A stretch of 64,000 nucleotides of DNA from Jannaschia helgolandensis (GCF_900109285.1 NZ_FNZQ01000001.1:277001-341000), one strand, 5' to 3'. Counted from the first letter of the stretch, positions 18,119 through 27,635 are shown. The notes: generated by a model from the sequence alone, not told the origin. Made by a program: numbers and translations.

Positions 18119-18756
18119 CGCCCGGCAAACGTCTCTTCGATATCCTGTTTTCGCTGTATCTGATGGCGTTTCTCGCACCGGTTTTCGTGATGGTGACGTG
18201 GAATGTCTGGCGCAGACAGGGGCGTCCGATTTTCCACGGGTCGGAACGAATGAAGACCACGACCGAAAGCTTCGTTCTTTGGAAATATCGCACCATGCAG
18301 CCAGTGCCGTCCGATAGCGGCGTCACCGGCGGGGACAAGGCGGCACGGGTTACGGATTATGGCAAGGCCCTGCGGCAGCGGCGGCTGGATGAATTGCCGC
18401 AACTCTGGAACATCCTGCGTGGAGATATCAGTTTCGTCGGACCGCGCCCGCCCCTGCGCCGCTATGTCGAGATGTTTCCGGATCTGTATGCGCGGATCCT
18501 GGCCTCCCGTCCCGGTGTCACCGGTTTGGCCAGCCTGATCTTTGCCCCGCACGAGGATCGCCATCTGGCCCGCACGACCACGCCGACCCAGACCGAGGCC
18601 GTCTATATTGGCATTTGCATTCCCAGAAAGGCCAGACTCGACCTTTTGTATCACCGGCACCGCAGCTTCTGGCTGGACGTCAAATTGATCTCCTGGACGA
18701 CGGCCAGGTTTTTTCCGGATCGTCTGCGCCCCCGGCGCAAGGGCAGGCCAGTCTGA
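18115..18756 (+). CDS. Undecaprenyl-phosphate sugar phosphotransferase
   Basis: A 213-residue monotopic phosphoglycosyl transferase of the WcaJ/PglC type, which loads the first sugar phosphate onto the lipid carrier at the inner membrane. One membrane or re-entrant helix lies at about residues 10-33. The catalytic core ends with LDELPQLWNILRGDISFVG followed by PRPP. Only the short PGT domain is present, with no N-terminal membrane bundle. Coupled to the upstream epimerase. No other glycosyltransferase, flippase or polymerase gene is nearby, so the final polysaccharide is unknown. Confidence 0.9.
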   Translation: MTPGKRLFDILFSLYLMAFLAPVFVMVTWNVWRRQGRPIFHGSERMKTTTESFVLWKYRTMQPVPSDSGVTGGDKAARVTDYGKALRQRRLDELPQLWNILRGDISFVGPRPPLRRYVEMFPDLYARILASRPGVTGLASLIFAPHEDRHLARTTTPTQTEAVYIGICIPRKARLDLLYHRHRSFWLDVKLISWTTARFFPDRLRPRRKGRPV

Positions 18757-18781
18757 GAGATCCTGGCCTGGCACAGTCGCT

Positions 18782-19999
18782 TCAGCCGCGATCGAACCGG
18801 GTCACCAGTTCGACATGCGGCGACCAGCGGAACTGGTCTACCACGGTGACCGGTCCCATCCGCCAACCGGCCCCCACCAATATCGCGGCATCCCGCGCGA
18901 ACGTGCCCGGATTGCAGCTGACGAATGCGATCGTCGTCAGATCAGAGGCGGCAAGCTGCGCCACCTGAGCTTCGGCCCCGGCGCGAGGCGGGTCAATGAC
19001 CGCCGCGTCGTAGCGCGACAATTCCTCTGACAGCAAAGGATTACGGAACAGATCACGCACCTGCGCGGTAACCGCCTTCAATCCGGTCGCGTGTCGTGCA
19101 CCGTGGGCCAGTGCCTCGATCAGTGCACGGTCGCCCTCGATAGCATGGACCGGTGCCATTTTTGCAATCGGAAACGTGAATGTGCCGCAGCCCGCGAACA
19201 GGTCGACGACACTTTGCGCACCCGCAAGGCTTTCGTTCACGGCATTGACCAGTGCTGCTTCTCCCTCGGCTGTGGCCTGCAGGAAGGCCCCCGGCGGCAG
19301 CATCACGCGAGCCGCGCCCAACGTCACGACAGGAGGGGTCTGTTGCAGCGCCGTCTCGCCGTTCCAGGTGATCCGCGCGAAGGCCATGGCCAATGGCGCG
19401 AGGGCAAGCATGACATCGCGGTCAAACGGTTTCGCCTGCTCCACCGACAGGTCGATACCGGTGGCGGTCTGCGTGACGTGCAACGTAACCTCGCTCCCGC
19501 GCGTCGCGGCTAGCCGGGTAATCTGATCCAGCGCTGGCAGCGCGGCGATCAGATCGGGGTGCAGCAACCGACAGTCGGGCCCCTCGACGATGTCGGTGCC
19601 CCCCGCCACGTGAAACCCGACCTGTGCGCCCTTCTTGGTGCGCCGCCCCGACAGCGCAGCGCGGCGACGGCTGTTCGGCGGCGACGTCTTGACCCCGGTA
19701 ATCCTGGCGTCGATCCCGACCCGTGCCAGTGTGTCGCGCACCAGCCCGGCTTTCCACCCTTCAACGAACGCGTCCGATGCGTGCTGAAGCGAACATCCTC
19801 CGCAGCGACGATAATGCGGACAGGGCGCGGCAACGCGATCGGTCGAGGGTGTGACGATTTTCGGGGCGATGATCCGGTCGCCGGTAACTTCACCCTCGAT
19901 AACCTCGCCCGGCAGGGTGCGTGCGGCGAACACCGGGCCATCGGGACCGGACGCGATGCCGTCGCCATGATGGCCAAGGCGGGTGATGGAAAACGTCAT
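18782..19999 (-). CDS. TrmA/RlmD-family RNA m5U methyltransferase with Fe-S cluster
   Basis: Methylates uridine C5 in RNA, most likely 23S rRNA, using SAM. It has 405 residues. Cys60, Cys66, Cys69 and Cys143 match the 4Fe-4S ligands of RlmD/RlmC. A SAM-binding VDLFAGCGTFTFPI and a nucleophile Cys in FVSCNPGTFARD follow. The N-terminal TRAM domain is short. I place the start at 19999 (MTFSITRLG); a longer frame to 20218 would run into the ABC gene. Last gene of a seven-gene minus-strand series. Confidence 0.88.
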   Translation of the reverse strand: MTFSITRLGHHGDGIASGPDGPVFAARTLPGEVIEGEVTGDRIIAPKIVTPSTDRVAAPCPHYRRCGGCSLQHASDAFVEGWKAGLVRDTLARVGIDARITGVKTSPPNSRRRAALSGRRTKKGAQVGFHVAGGTDIVEGPDCRLLHPDLIAALPALDQITRLAATRGSEVTLHVTQTATGIDLSVEQAKPFDRDVMLALAPLAMAFARITWNGETALQQTPPVVTLGAARVMLPPGAFLQATAEGEAALVNAVNESLAGAQSVVDLFAGCGTFTFPIAKMAPVHAIEGDRALIEALAHGARHATGLKAVTAQVRDLFRNPLLSEELSRYDAAVIDPPRAGAEAQVAQLAASDLTTIAFVSCNPGTFARDAAILVGAGWRMGPVTVVDQFRWSPHVELVTRFDRG

Positions 20000-20042
20000 G
20001 TCGGGTCTTTCGCGAAACGAAGCGGGGCACATCTGTCTCATG

Positions 20043-21887
20043 TCACTCCGCCGCAAGGTCCTCCACCCCGATGAAGCCACCGGACTGACGATCCCAATAG
20101 CGGGCATAAGTGCCTTTTGCAGCCAGCAACTCACTGTGGGTTCCGGCCTCGACGATTTGCCCGGCCTCCAGCACGACGATGCGATCCATGCGGGCGATGG
20201 TGGACAGGCGATGGGCAATGGCGATCACGGTCTTGTCCTCCATCACGCGGTCCAAGGCGGTCTGGATCGCAGCCTCGACTTCGCTGTCGAGTGCGCTGGT
20301 GGCTTCGTCCAGAACCAGAACCGGCGCGTCTTTCAGGATGGCACGGGCCAGGGCAATCCGCTGGCGCTGCCCTCCCGACAGTTTGACGCCGCGTTCGCCC
20401 AGATACGCATCGTACCCGGTGTTTCCTTTGTGATCGCGCAGGCCGGTAATGAACTCATGCGCCTCGGCCCGTCGCGCGGCGTCTTCGACCTCGGCCTGCG
20501 TCGCATCGGGGCGACCGTACAGAATGTTGTCGCGCGCAGTCCGGTTGAACATCGCCGTTTCCTGCGTGACCATCCCGATCTGCCGTCGCAGACTGTCTTG
20601 GGTAATGTCGCGGATGTCGCGCCCATCCAGCGTGATATGTCCGGATTCCGGGTCATAAAGCCGCAGCAACAAGGCCACGAGCGTCGACTTGCCTGCGCCC
20701 GATGCCCCGACCACGCCCAGCTTTTCGCCCCGCTCAAGCGTCAGAGTCAGGTCGACAAGTCCGCCACCCTCTCGTCCATAGCTGAAGGTTACGCCTTCGA
20801 ATGCGATGCGCCCCTCCGCACGGTCAACCTCCAGCGCGGCGTCTCCGTCGCGCAGGGTCCAGCGCGGCGTCAGCGTATTCATCCCGTCCTCGATCTCGCC
20901 CACGTCGGCATACATCGACATAAGCGTGAAGCTGACCCAGCCTGTCATCTGTGCAATCCGGATGGCGATGGCCCCCGCCGCGCCGATGTCACCCGGCGTG
21001 GCGGTGCCCGACTGCCACAAAAGAACCGTTCCGCCGATCAGCAATACGGGCAGCAGACCCGCGATCGCCATCAGGGCGAAACGAAAGGCGGTCGAAACAT
21101 GCCCGAACTCGACCGCGCGCAGCCGCAGGCGTTCCATCGCATCGAGCGCGGTGCGATCCTCGTGATCGCCATGGCCGAACAGTTTCACGGTTTTGATGTT
21201 GGTGATCGTATCCACCACCTGCCCGGTGACCATCGCACGCGCCGCCGCGCGGGCCTTGGACCGCCCGCGAATGCGCGGCATGAACCATCGGATCAGCGCG
21301 AAGTAGATACAGAGCCAGACCGTCAGAGCCAGCGCCACACGCCAGTCGATGGAAATCAGCAGGATCGCCGAACCGACCATCGACGCCAGCGCAAAGGCGA
21401 TGACATTGATGAACTCGTTCGCCACCGATGTGACGGCGCGCGCCGTCTGCATCTGCTTGGTGGCGATGCGGCCAGCGAAATCGTTGTCGAAGAAGGTGAC
21501 CGCCTGGCCCAGCGTCCAGCGGTGCAGACGCGACTGGACCAGAGGGTAGATATTCGGCGTGACGGCGATACCGTTCATCGCAGCCGAGCTGCCGAACAAC
21601 AGCGGACGCAGGATGATGTAGAACGCCGCAAACCCTCCCAGCAATGCGGCGTTGCGGACGAAATAGCCCTCCGGCCCGCTCATGGTGCTGTCGATCACGG
21701 CACCGAGCAGGAATGCGGTGATGACCTCGGACACACCGGCAGCGGCGCTGATTGCAAAGGCCCATCCCATAACGCCCCAGGACCCCGACAGACCCCAGCG
21801 AATGAACGCGGCCAATGTTTGCGGTGGCGGACCATCGGCGTGCAGGAAAGGATCGAACAGACGGGACAGACGCTGAATGACAGTCAT
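20043..21887 (-). CDS. ABC exporter half-transporter, second of a pair
   Basis: A 614-residue fused permease-ATPase. The membrane domain spans about residues 30-320 with six hydrophobic segments. The ATPase has GASGAGKST, LSGGQRQR, VLVLDEATSALD and IAHRLSTI. The catalytic Glu after Walker B is present. Its start overlaps the stop of the upstream exporter by ATGA, and both proteins are 614 residues, pointing to an ancient duplication and probably to a heterodimeric pump. Substrate not evident. Unlike classical asymmetric heterodimers, neither ATPase shows an obvious degenerate site. Confidence 0.9.
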   Translation of the reverse strand: MTVIQRLSRLFDPFLHADGPPPQTLAAFIRWGLSGSWGVMGWAFAISAAAGVSEVITAFLLGAVIDSTMSGPEGYFVRNAALLGGFAAFYIILRPLLFGSSAAMNGIAVTPNIYPLVQSRLHRWTLGQAVTFFDNDFAGRIATKQMQTARAVTSVANEFINVIAFALASMVGSAILLISIDWRVALALTVWLCIYFALIRWFMPRIRGRSKARAAARAMVTGQVVDTITNIKTVKLFGHGDHEDRTALDAMERLRLRAVEFGHVSTAFRFALMAIAGLLPVLLIGGTVLLWQSGTATPGDIGAAGAIAIRIAQMTGWVSFTLMSMYADVGEIEDGMNTLTPRWTLRDGDAALEVDRAEGRIAFEGVTFSYGREGGGLVDLTLTLERGEKLGVVGASGAGKSTLVALLLRLYDPESGHITLDGRDIRDITQDSLRRQIGMVTQETAMFNRTARDNILYGRPDATQAEVEDAARRAEAHEFITGLRDHKGNTGYDAYLGERGVKLSGGQRQRIALARAILKDAPVLVLDEATSALDSEVEAAIQTALDRVMEDKTVIAIAHRLSTIARMDRIVVLEAGQIVEAGTHSELLAAKGTYARYWDRQSGGFIGVEDLAAE

Positions 21888-23728
21888 TCCGCGGCCTCTC
21901 GCGTGTCGATGAAACCGCCCGACTGGCGTGCCCAGAATTGCGAGTACAGCCCGTCGGCGGCCAGCAGCTTGTCGTGCGTACCCTCTTCTATGATGCGCCC
22001 GTCGTCGATCACCAGAATGCGGTCCATCGCGGCAATGGTCGACAGGCGGTGCGCGATGGCGATCACCGTCTTGCCTTCCATCATGCCATAGAGCGTGTCC
22101 TGAATCGCGGCCTCGACCTCGCTGTCGAGTGCGCTTGTCGCTTCGTCCAGGACCAGAACCGGCGCGTCTTTGAGGATTACGCGGGCCAGCGCGATCCGCT
22201 GCCGTTGCCCGCCGGACAGCTTCACGCCCCGTTCGCCGACATGCGCATCATAGCCCGATCGCCCCTCCGGATCGGCAAGATCGAGGATGAATTCATGCGC
22301 CTGTGCCTTACGGGCCGCCGCCTCGACCTGCGCGTCGGTCGCATTGGCGCGGCCATAGCGGATGTTGTCGGCAACCGACCGATGCAGAAGCGAGCTGTCC
22401 TGCTGCACCATGCCGATGGCGTGCCGCAGGCTGGATTGCGTGACATCGCGCAGGTCCTGGGCATCGATGGTGATCGTCCCGGCTTCGGGATCGTAGAACC
22501 GCAGCAGCAGCTTGACCAAGGTGGATTTGCCCGCGCCCGATCGCCCGATCAAGCCGACCTTTTCGCCCGGCCGGATGTGAACCGTCAGGTCGGTCACGCC
22601 GCCCTTGCCGCCGCCGTAATGATGCGTGACGCGGTCAAAACCAATGGCACCCTCCGTCAGAACCAGCGGCACGGCCCCCTGCGCGTCGCGCAAGTGGATC
22701 GGTTGGGCGATGGTTTCCATGCCCTCCTCGACGACGCCGAGGCTGCGGAAGAAAGAGGTCAACGCCCACATGATCCAGCCGGTCATCGCATTCAGACGCA
22801 GCACAAGCGCGGTGGCCGCCGCGATCACGCCGACCGAAGCCGTGCCCCCGACCCAGAGACTGATCCCCCAGCCGACGACGCCCACGATCAACAGACCGTT
22901 CAGCGTGACCAGTGACACGTCCATGATGGTGAAGATCCGCATTTCGCGCGCGAAGGTGGCGCGTGTCGTCTCGATGGCGGACTTGGCATAGGCCAGTTCC
23001 TCGCCTTCGTGTGCGAACAGCTTAACGGAATGGATGTTGGTATAGGCATCGACCACCCGGCCTGTCGTCATCGACCGCGCATCGCTGCTGGCCTTGGATG
23101 CGGGGCCGACACGCCGGACCGTCCAGCGCACCAGAACCGCATACAGCGCGAACCAGATCAGCAGCGGGATCACCAGCCGCGGGTCGGCGTCGAACAGCAA
23201 GATGCCCGCACCGATGAAATAGGCCAGAGCGAAAGCGATCGCGTCGAACACCTGAAACACCGCCTCGCCCGCAGCCGGGGGCGCCTGCATGATGCGGTTG
23301 GCGATGCGCCCGGCAAAGTCATTCTCGAACCAGCCGACCGACTGGCGCAGCACATGGTTGTGCGCCCGCCAGCGCATCAATGTGCCGTAATTCGGCAGGA
23401 TCGCGTTATTCAGAAGCAGCGTGTTGAGCGTCTGCAACGCGGGCCGCAGAATCAGGATGAACAGTGCGACGGCAACCAGTTCCACGCCGTTGTCGCGGAA
23501 GTAGGTCGCGGGCGCGCTTTCCGTCAGGCTGTCGACCAGCCGCCCCATGTAGGCCAGCAGCCAGATTTCGACCACCGCGACCAGCACGGCAACCACGGCG
23601 GTCACGGCGAAGACCCGTTTGAAGGGGCGCGAATAATCCTTGAGGAACGGCCAGAGCCGGGCCGGAGGAGTGTCGGACTCCATATGCGGCGCATAGGGGT
23701 CGACCAGGGTTTCGAAGAAACGGAACAT
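21884..23728 (-). CDS. ABC exporter half-transporter, first of a pair
   Basis: A 614-residue homologue of its downstream neighbour. The N-terminus (MFRFFETLVDPYAPH) is cytoplasmic, followed by six membrane segments and an ATPase with GRSGAGKST, LSGGQRQR, VLVLDEATSALD and IAHRLSTI. The two share their closing half almost domain for domain but differ in the membrane region, consistent with two non-identical subunits lining one substrate path. It lies 39 bases after the LysE-type gene on the same strand, so it may be read from the long hslO-cca transcript or from its own promoter. Confidence 0.9.
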   Translation of the reverse strand: MFRFFETLVDPYAPHMESDTPPARLWPFLKDYSRPFKRVFAVTAVVAVLVAVVEIWLLAYMGRLVDSLTESAPATYFRDNGVELVAVALFILILRPALQTLNTLLLNNAILPNYGTLMRWRAHNHVLRQSVGWFENDFAGRIANRIMQAPPAAGEAVFQVFDAIAFALAYFIGAGILLFDADPRLVIPLLIWFALYAVLVRWTVRRVGPASKASSDARSMTTGRVVDAYTNIHSVKLFAHEGEELAYAKSAIETTRATFAREMRIFTIMDVSLVTLNGLLIVGVVGWGISLWVGGTASVGVIAAATALVLRLNAMTGWIMWALTSFFRSLGVVEEGMETIAQPIHLRDAQGAVPLVLTEGAIGFDRVTHHYGGGKGGVTDLTVHIRPGEKVGLIGRSGAGKSTLVKLLLRFYDPEAGTITIDAQDLRDVTQSSLRHAIGMVQQDSSLLHRSVADNIRYGRANATDAQVEAAARKAQAHEFILDLADPEGRSGYDAHVGERGVKLSGGQRQRIALARVILKDAPVLVLDEATSALDSEVEAAIQDTLYGMMEGKTVIAIAHRLSTIAAMDRILVIDDGRIIEEGTHDKLLAADGLYSQFWARQSGGFIDTREAAE

Positions 23729-23767
23729 CGGATGGGCTTTCGGGGGTGCCCTAGCGAGTATAGCCCG

Positions 23768-24349
23768 TCACGCGAGGAAGACCATGAACCCCGAAGCGGC
23801 AAGCGCCAGAGCCATTACGGTTGTAAATACGCGCCAGGCCAGCGGAGTGCGGAGCAGATAGGCCAAGAGGGTTCCGGCGAATGTCCAGAACAGGCAGACG
23901 AACAGGTTGATCCCGCTGAACGCGCTGCCAATGCGCAGCGCCTCCTGCGCGGCGGGCAAGGTGCTGGCATAGCCCGATGCGGCTGCCAGCGCGATGATCC
24001 AGATCTTCGGGTTGACCCATTGGAACAGCACCGCTTCCACGAATGTGAAGGGTCGGTCGCGACCTTCGGTGGTCACGCCGCGCGACCGGAACAACTTCCA
24101 CGCCATCCAGAAAATCCATGTCACGGCTGCGACCTGTAACGCCAGTTTCAGCACCGGGATCGCCAGCAGAAGCGCGCCGATACCCAAAGCGGTCAGTGCA
24201 GAAGTGATGCCCACGCCGATTGCCACGCCCAAAACGTGTGGAATGGTTCTGCCAAACCCAAAGCGCGCCCCCGATGCGGTCAGCAGGATGACGTTCGGGC
24301 CAGGCGTGAACAGGCCGAAAAAGACAAAAAGGTAAAGCGGGTCGATCAA
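23768..24349 (-). CDS. LysE/RhtB-family amino acid exporter
   Basis: A 193-residue inner-membrane protein with about six helices. The family hallmark TPGPNVILLTASG lies at residues 15-27. Members export basic or neutral amino acids, homoserine lactones or related compounds; the substrate here is unknown. Its start overlaps the stop of cca by ATGA, so it is translationally coupled to a gene with which it has no obvious functional link. Confidence 0.9.
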   Translation of the reverse strand: MIDPLYLFVFFGLFTPGPNVILLTASGARFGFGRTIPHVLGVAIGVGITSALTALGIGALLLAIPVLKLALQVAAVTWIFWMAWKLFRSRGVTTEGRDRPFTFVEAVLFQWVNPKIWIIALAAASGYASTLPAAQEALRIGSAFSGINLFVCLFWTFAGTLLAYLLRTPLAWRVFTTVMALALAASGFMVFLA

Positions 24350-25503
24350 GGCTTCGGATCTGCACGGGCCGCCGCAATCAGTTCAGCATGTGTCGCGCGC
24401 CCCCTGGTGGACCGCCACAGCGTGCGGGCCGCGTCCAACGCGCTGCCCAGCGCCGGGCCGGACAGGCCGGGCATAAGGTCGGATGCGGACAGCGGGAAGT
24501 CCGCCTTTGCTCCGTCCCGTGCCTCGGCCAGCAGCGCTGGATCAATGTCCTGGCCAAGCAGAGCGGCCTGCACGAACATGGCATCCTGCGCCAAACCCCG
24601 GCCATAGATGTCCCCCATGGCGAAGGGGGAGATATCGCTGCGCGCGGCGTCAGTCAGATTTTGCACCTCCCGCATCTCCTTTTTCGACAGACGCAGACCC
24701 GAGGTATCGCCGCCCAAAAGCGCCAGTCGCCGTGTCCAGTCGCCGGGCGAGGCCTCCAGATGGATCAGCACGGGAAGCGCGGTGGCATCGGCCCCCGGCA
24801 AAACCCGCTGCAGGATGCCGGTCTGCGCCATCGCAGCGAGGGCAGGTGCCGGGTCAGGTGCGCCCAGCAGCTTGCGAATTTCGAGGCCCACCCGCTCCCG
24901 GCTCAGCCGGGTCAATCCTTCGGCGTGATCGGCGCAGGCTGCCAACCCGTCTGCGTCCAGACCCAGAGCCGGGTCACCGTACCAGGCCGTAAAGCGGAAG
25001 AACCGCAGGATACGCAGATAATCTTCGGTGATGCGCGCCACCGGGTCGCCGATGAACCGGACATGACGCGCGCGCAGGTCGTCCAGACCACCCAAGGGGT
25101 CCACGATGACACCCGACGCATCGGCATAGAGCGCGTTCATCGTGAAATCGCGCCGCGCCGCATCCTCAGTCACATCATCGGAGAATGCGACCGTCGCATA
25201 GCGTCCGTCGGTATCGATATCGCGGCGGAACGTCGTAATCTCATACGGGGTGCCGTCCGAAATGACCGTGACCGTCCCGTGATCGATACCGGTCGGAACC
25301 ACCTTGAACCCGTCCGCCTCGGCCACGTCCATCACCCGGTCTGGTGTGGCATTCGTTGCAAGGTCGATATCCGAGACAGGCACACCCAAAAGCGCATTTC
25401 GCACGCAGCCTCCCACTGCCAGTGCCCGATACCCTGCATCGTTCAGCGCAGTGAACACCGCCTGCGCACGCGAGGCCGTCAGCCAGTCATCGGTTATCCG
25501 CAT
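24346..25503 (-). CDS. cca: CCA tRNA nucleotidyltransferase
   Basis: Adds or repairs the 3'-CCA end of tRNAs. A class II polymerase-beta-type enzyme of 385 residues: VGGCVRNALLG (about 28-38), catalytic aspartates in VSDIDLATNA, and the RRDFTMNALYAD block for nucleotide recognition, then a helical C-terminus. The start at 25503 (MRITDDW) overlaps the end of the Nudix gene by 17 bases; a start at 25593 would sit deep inside that gene. Housekeeping; no anomalies seen. Confidence 0.93.
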   Translation of the reverse strand: MRITDDWLTASRAQAVFTALNDAGYRALAVGGCVRNALLGVPVSDIDLATNATPDRVMDVAEADGFKVVPTGIDHGTVTVISDGTPYEITTFRRDIDTDGRYATVAFSDDVTEDAARRDFTMNALYADASGVIVDPLGGLDDLRARHVRFIGDPVARITEDYLRILRFFRFTAWYGDPALGLDADGLAACADHAEGLTRLSRERVGLEIRKLLGAPDPAPALAAMAQTGILQRVLPGADATALPVLIHLEASPGDWTRRLALLGGDTSGLRLSKKEMREVQNLTDAARSDISPFAMGDIYGRGLAQDAMFVQAALLGQDIDPALLAEARDGAKADFPLSASDLMPGLSGPALGSALDAARTLWRSTRGRATHAELIAAARADPKP

Positions 25504-26095
25504 TCGTTTCTTCCGCCCCCATCCGGTCTGCCAGCCCCCGCAGAATCCGGGCCGTCGCGCCCCAGATGTAATAAGGACCATAGGGCACGGCATAATACCT
25601 GCGCCACTCCCCTCGCCAGCGCCGTTGCTCGATGACGAAACTGGCGGGGTTCAGAACATGGGACGGAGGCACGGTAAAGACTTCGGCCACTTCCCCCGGT
25701 TCGGGTATCGGATCGAACGCCATGATCCGGGCCAGCACCGGCGTGACGGTGAAGCCGGTCACTGTCTCGTGGCTGGGCAGTCGGCCCAGAATGCGGGTGT
25801 GGCTTTCGGGCAGGCCGATCTCCTCGCTGGCTTCGCGCAACGCGGCCTGTTCGGGGGTCTCTCCCGCCTCCATCTTGCCGCCGGGAAAGGAAATCTGACC
25901 GGGGTGATGGCGCAGACTGGAGCTGCGCTTGGTGAGCATCAGGCGAAGCCCCTTGGGCGTTTCGACGAAGGGCACCAGAACGGCCGCGTCCCGCAGGATG
26001 CGACCGCCCGGCAGGATTACGTCCGGGTTCAGGTCAAAGTCCGACGACGCGCCGCCGTTGCGGGCCAGCGCGGCAATCAGGGCATCAGGCGTCAT
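25487..26095 (-). CDS. CoA-type Nudix pyrophosphatase
   Basis: A 202-residue Nudix hydrolase. The Nudix box (GX5EX7REUXEEXGU) begins GGKMEAGETPEQAALREASE at about residue 71, and the preceding LRHHPGQISFPG matches the CoA pyrophosphatase (NudL) signature. It probably cleaves CoA or related dinucleotides to 4'-phosphopantetheine and ADP. The start at 26095 (MTPDAL) overlaps the end of hslO by 11 bases. Part of the hslO-to-methyltransferase series. Confidence 0.88.
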   Translation of the reverse strand: MTPDALIAALARNGGASSDFDLNPDVILPGGRILRDAAVLVPFVETPKGLRLMLTKRSSSLRHHPGQISFPGGKMEAGETPEQAALREASEEIGLPESHTRILGRLPSHETVTGFTVTPVLARIMAFDPIPEPGEVAEVFTVPPSHVLNPASFVIEQRRWRGEWRRYYAVPYGPYYIWGATARILRGLADRMGAEETNADNR

Positions 26096-27095
26096 CGGCC
26101 GATTTCGTGGCCTCGAAGCCCAGCGTCTGCGGGTCGAATTCATAATGTGCGCCGCAGAACTGACAATCGGCAGTCACGCGCCCGTCGTCGGTCGTCATAT
26201 GCGTGATGTCCTTGGCCGAATAGATCGAAAGCGATTGCCGAACCTTGTCGGCAGAACAACTGCATCCAAAGCGGATCGGCTGGCTTTCGAAAACGCGCGG
26301 ACCTTCATCGTGAAACAGCCGCACCAACAGATCGGTGGGTGCGAGCGTTGGACCGATCAGCTCCAACTCATCGGTAGTGTCCAGCAGGATGTTTGCACGC
26401 GACCAGTTTTCGCCAGCGTCGTCATCCAGAATATCGGCAGCGGTCAACAGTCCGCCCTCGCCTGAACCGCCCTCGCCGGTGGCGAAGGGGCTGGCCTTGG
26501 GCATGTGTTGCAGCATTATGCCACCGGCCCGCCACGTCTCGGGCTGGCCCGGCGTGCTGGACCGGCCATAGGCCAGTGCGAACCGCGTGGGAATCTGTTC
26601 GGACTGCGCAAAATAGGTCTCGGCGCAGGCAGACAGCGACCCGCCCGACAGCGGAGTAATCCCCTGGTAGGGGGCCATATCGGGACCCTGATCGATCAGG
26701 ATGGCGAAATATCCGCTGCCGACCAGATCAAATGGCCGGACGTTTGCCGCAGTCATCTCGTCCAGCCGATCGCGGTCGAAACTGGCGTAGGCGCGGATGC
26801 GGGCAGGCTGACCGTCATCGGTGGGGCCATAGTAATCGGTCGCCAGCAGGCGCGCCGGACCATCGCCACGCACCTGCAACGACAGCTTCCAGCGCAGCTT
26901 GATCGTCTGCCCGATCAGCGCGGTCAGCAGCGCCATTTCCGCCACAAGCGCCTCGATCGCGGGGGGGTAATCATGCTGCGCCAGCACATCCTCCAGCACA
27001 CCGTCAAGACGGGCGATCCGCCCGCGGATGTCGGAAGAGTCGAGCTGGAACGGCAACACGGTGTCATCCCAGATATGGGTCGTCGCATCAGTCAT
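26085..27095 (-). CDS. hslO: Hsp33 redox-regulated chaperone
   Basis: Holdase chaperone switched on by oxidation in the cytoplasm. It has 336 residues. The zinc-binding redox switch is complete: Cys278 and Cys280 (CxC) plus Cys311 and Cys314 (CxxC). When oxidised these cysteines release zinc and expose the binding surface. A Ser/Gly/Glu-rich insert at about residues 220-232 (GEGGSGEGG) is unusual in composition. The start at 27095 follows AAGGACC. First gene of the seven-gene minus-strand series. Confidence 0.95.
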   Translation of the reverse strand: MTDATTHIWDDTVLPFQLDSSDIRGRIARLDGVLEDVLAQHDYPPAIEALVAEMALLTALIGQTIKLRWKLSLQVRGDGPARLLATDYYGPTDDGQPARIRAYASFDRDRLDEMTAANVRPFDLVGSGYFAILIDQGPDMAPYQGITPLSGGSLSACAETYFAQSEQIPTRFALAYGRSSTPGQPETWRAGGIMLQHMPKASPFATGEGGSGEGGLLTAADILDDDAGENWSRANILLDTTDELELIGPTLAPTDLLVRLFHDEGPRVFESQPIRFGCSCSADKVRQSLSIYSAKDITHMTTDDGRVTADCQFCGAHYEFDPQTLGFEATKSADDA

Positions 27096-27159
27096 GACGG
27101 AGGTCCTTCGATTGCCCAAACGGCTTTCACCGCGCGTCCGGGACTGGCATTGACAGGAA

Positions 27160-27187
27160 CATATAGGCACAGCAACCGCAGGACCAA
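27160..27187 (-). promoter_or_regulatory. Candidate promoter for hslO
   Basis: Minus strand: TTGGTC (27187-27182), 16 bases, TATATG (27165-27160). It implies a leader of about 58 bases and could drive the whole hslO series. Confidence 0.3.
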
Positions 27188-27191
27188 CCCC

Positions 27192-27632
27192 ATGATCCCA
27201 CGCTTTGGCCGCGCACCCCGCCCCGGCACCGTCTATCGACATCGTCCGGGAGCCTATGCGGTGCTGATCCGCGACGGAAAGATGCTTCTGACGCGGCAGG
27301 TCACGGCGGACATCGACGAACTGCAACTGCCCGGTGGCGGGATCGATCCCGGCGAATCGCCCCTGCCCGCACTGATCCGCGAATTGCGGGAGGAGACAGG
27401 ATATTCCGCCATCCTGACCCGTAAGCTGGGCGTGTTCCGCGATTTCACATGGATGAGCGACTATGGGTTTCATGCCGCAAAGCTGTGCCACCTCTATCTG
27501 GGTCGACCGGGATTGCGGCGGGGTCATCCAAGCGAGGCATGCCATTCCGCTGTCTGGATGCCATGGCGGGCGGCCATCGCGGGGCTGGCCAGCGATGGAA
27601 GTCGCCGCCTTCTGATGCATCGGCTTGGCTGA
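27192..27632 (+). CDS. Nudix hydrolase
   Basis: A 146-residue Nudix protein. The Nudix box starts GGGIDPGESPLPALIRELRE near residue 50 and ends ETGYSA. No extra domain indicates the substrate; candidates include 8-oxo-nucleotides or nucleoside diphosphate derivatives. The start at 27192 follows GCAGGA. It is divergent from hslO (96 bases) and nearly touches the stop of the convergent phosphatase gene. Confidence 0.85.
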   Translation: MIPRFGRAPRPGTVYRHRPGAYAVLIRDGKMLLTRQVTADIDELQLPGGGIDPGESPLPALIRELREETGYSAILTRKLGVFRDFTWMSDYGFHAAKLCHLYLGRPGLRRGHPSEACHSAVWMPWRAAIAGLASDGSRRLLMHRLG

Positions 27633-27635
27633 CGG

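Noticed and set aside
19983-22091. 702-codon plus-strand open frame opposite the ABC pair
   Set aside because: Crosses two real genes on the other strand, has low-complexity charged composition and no domain.
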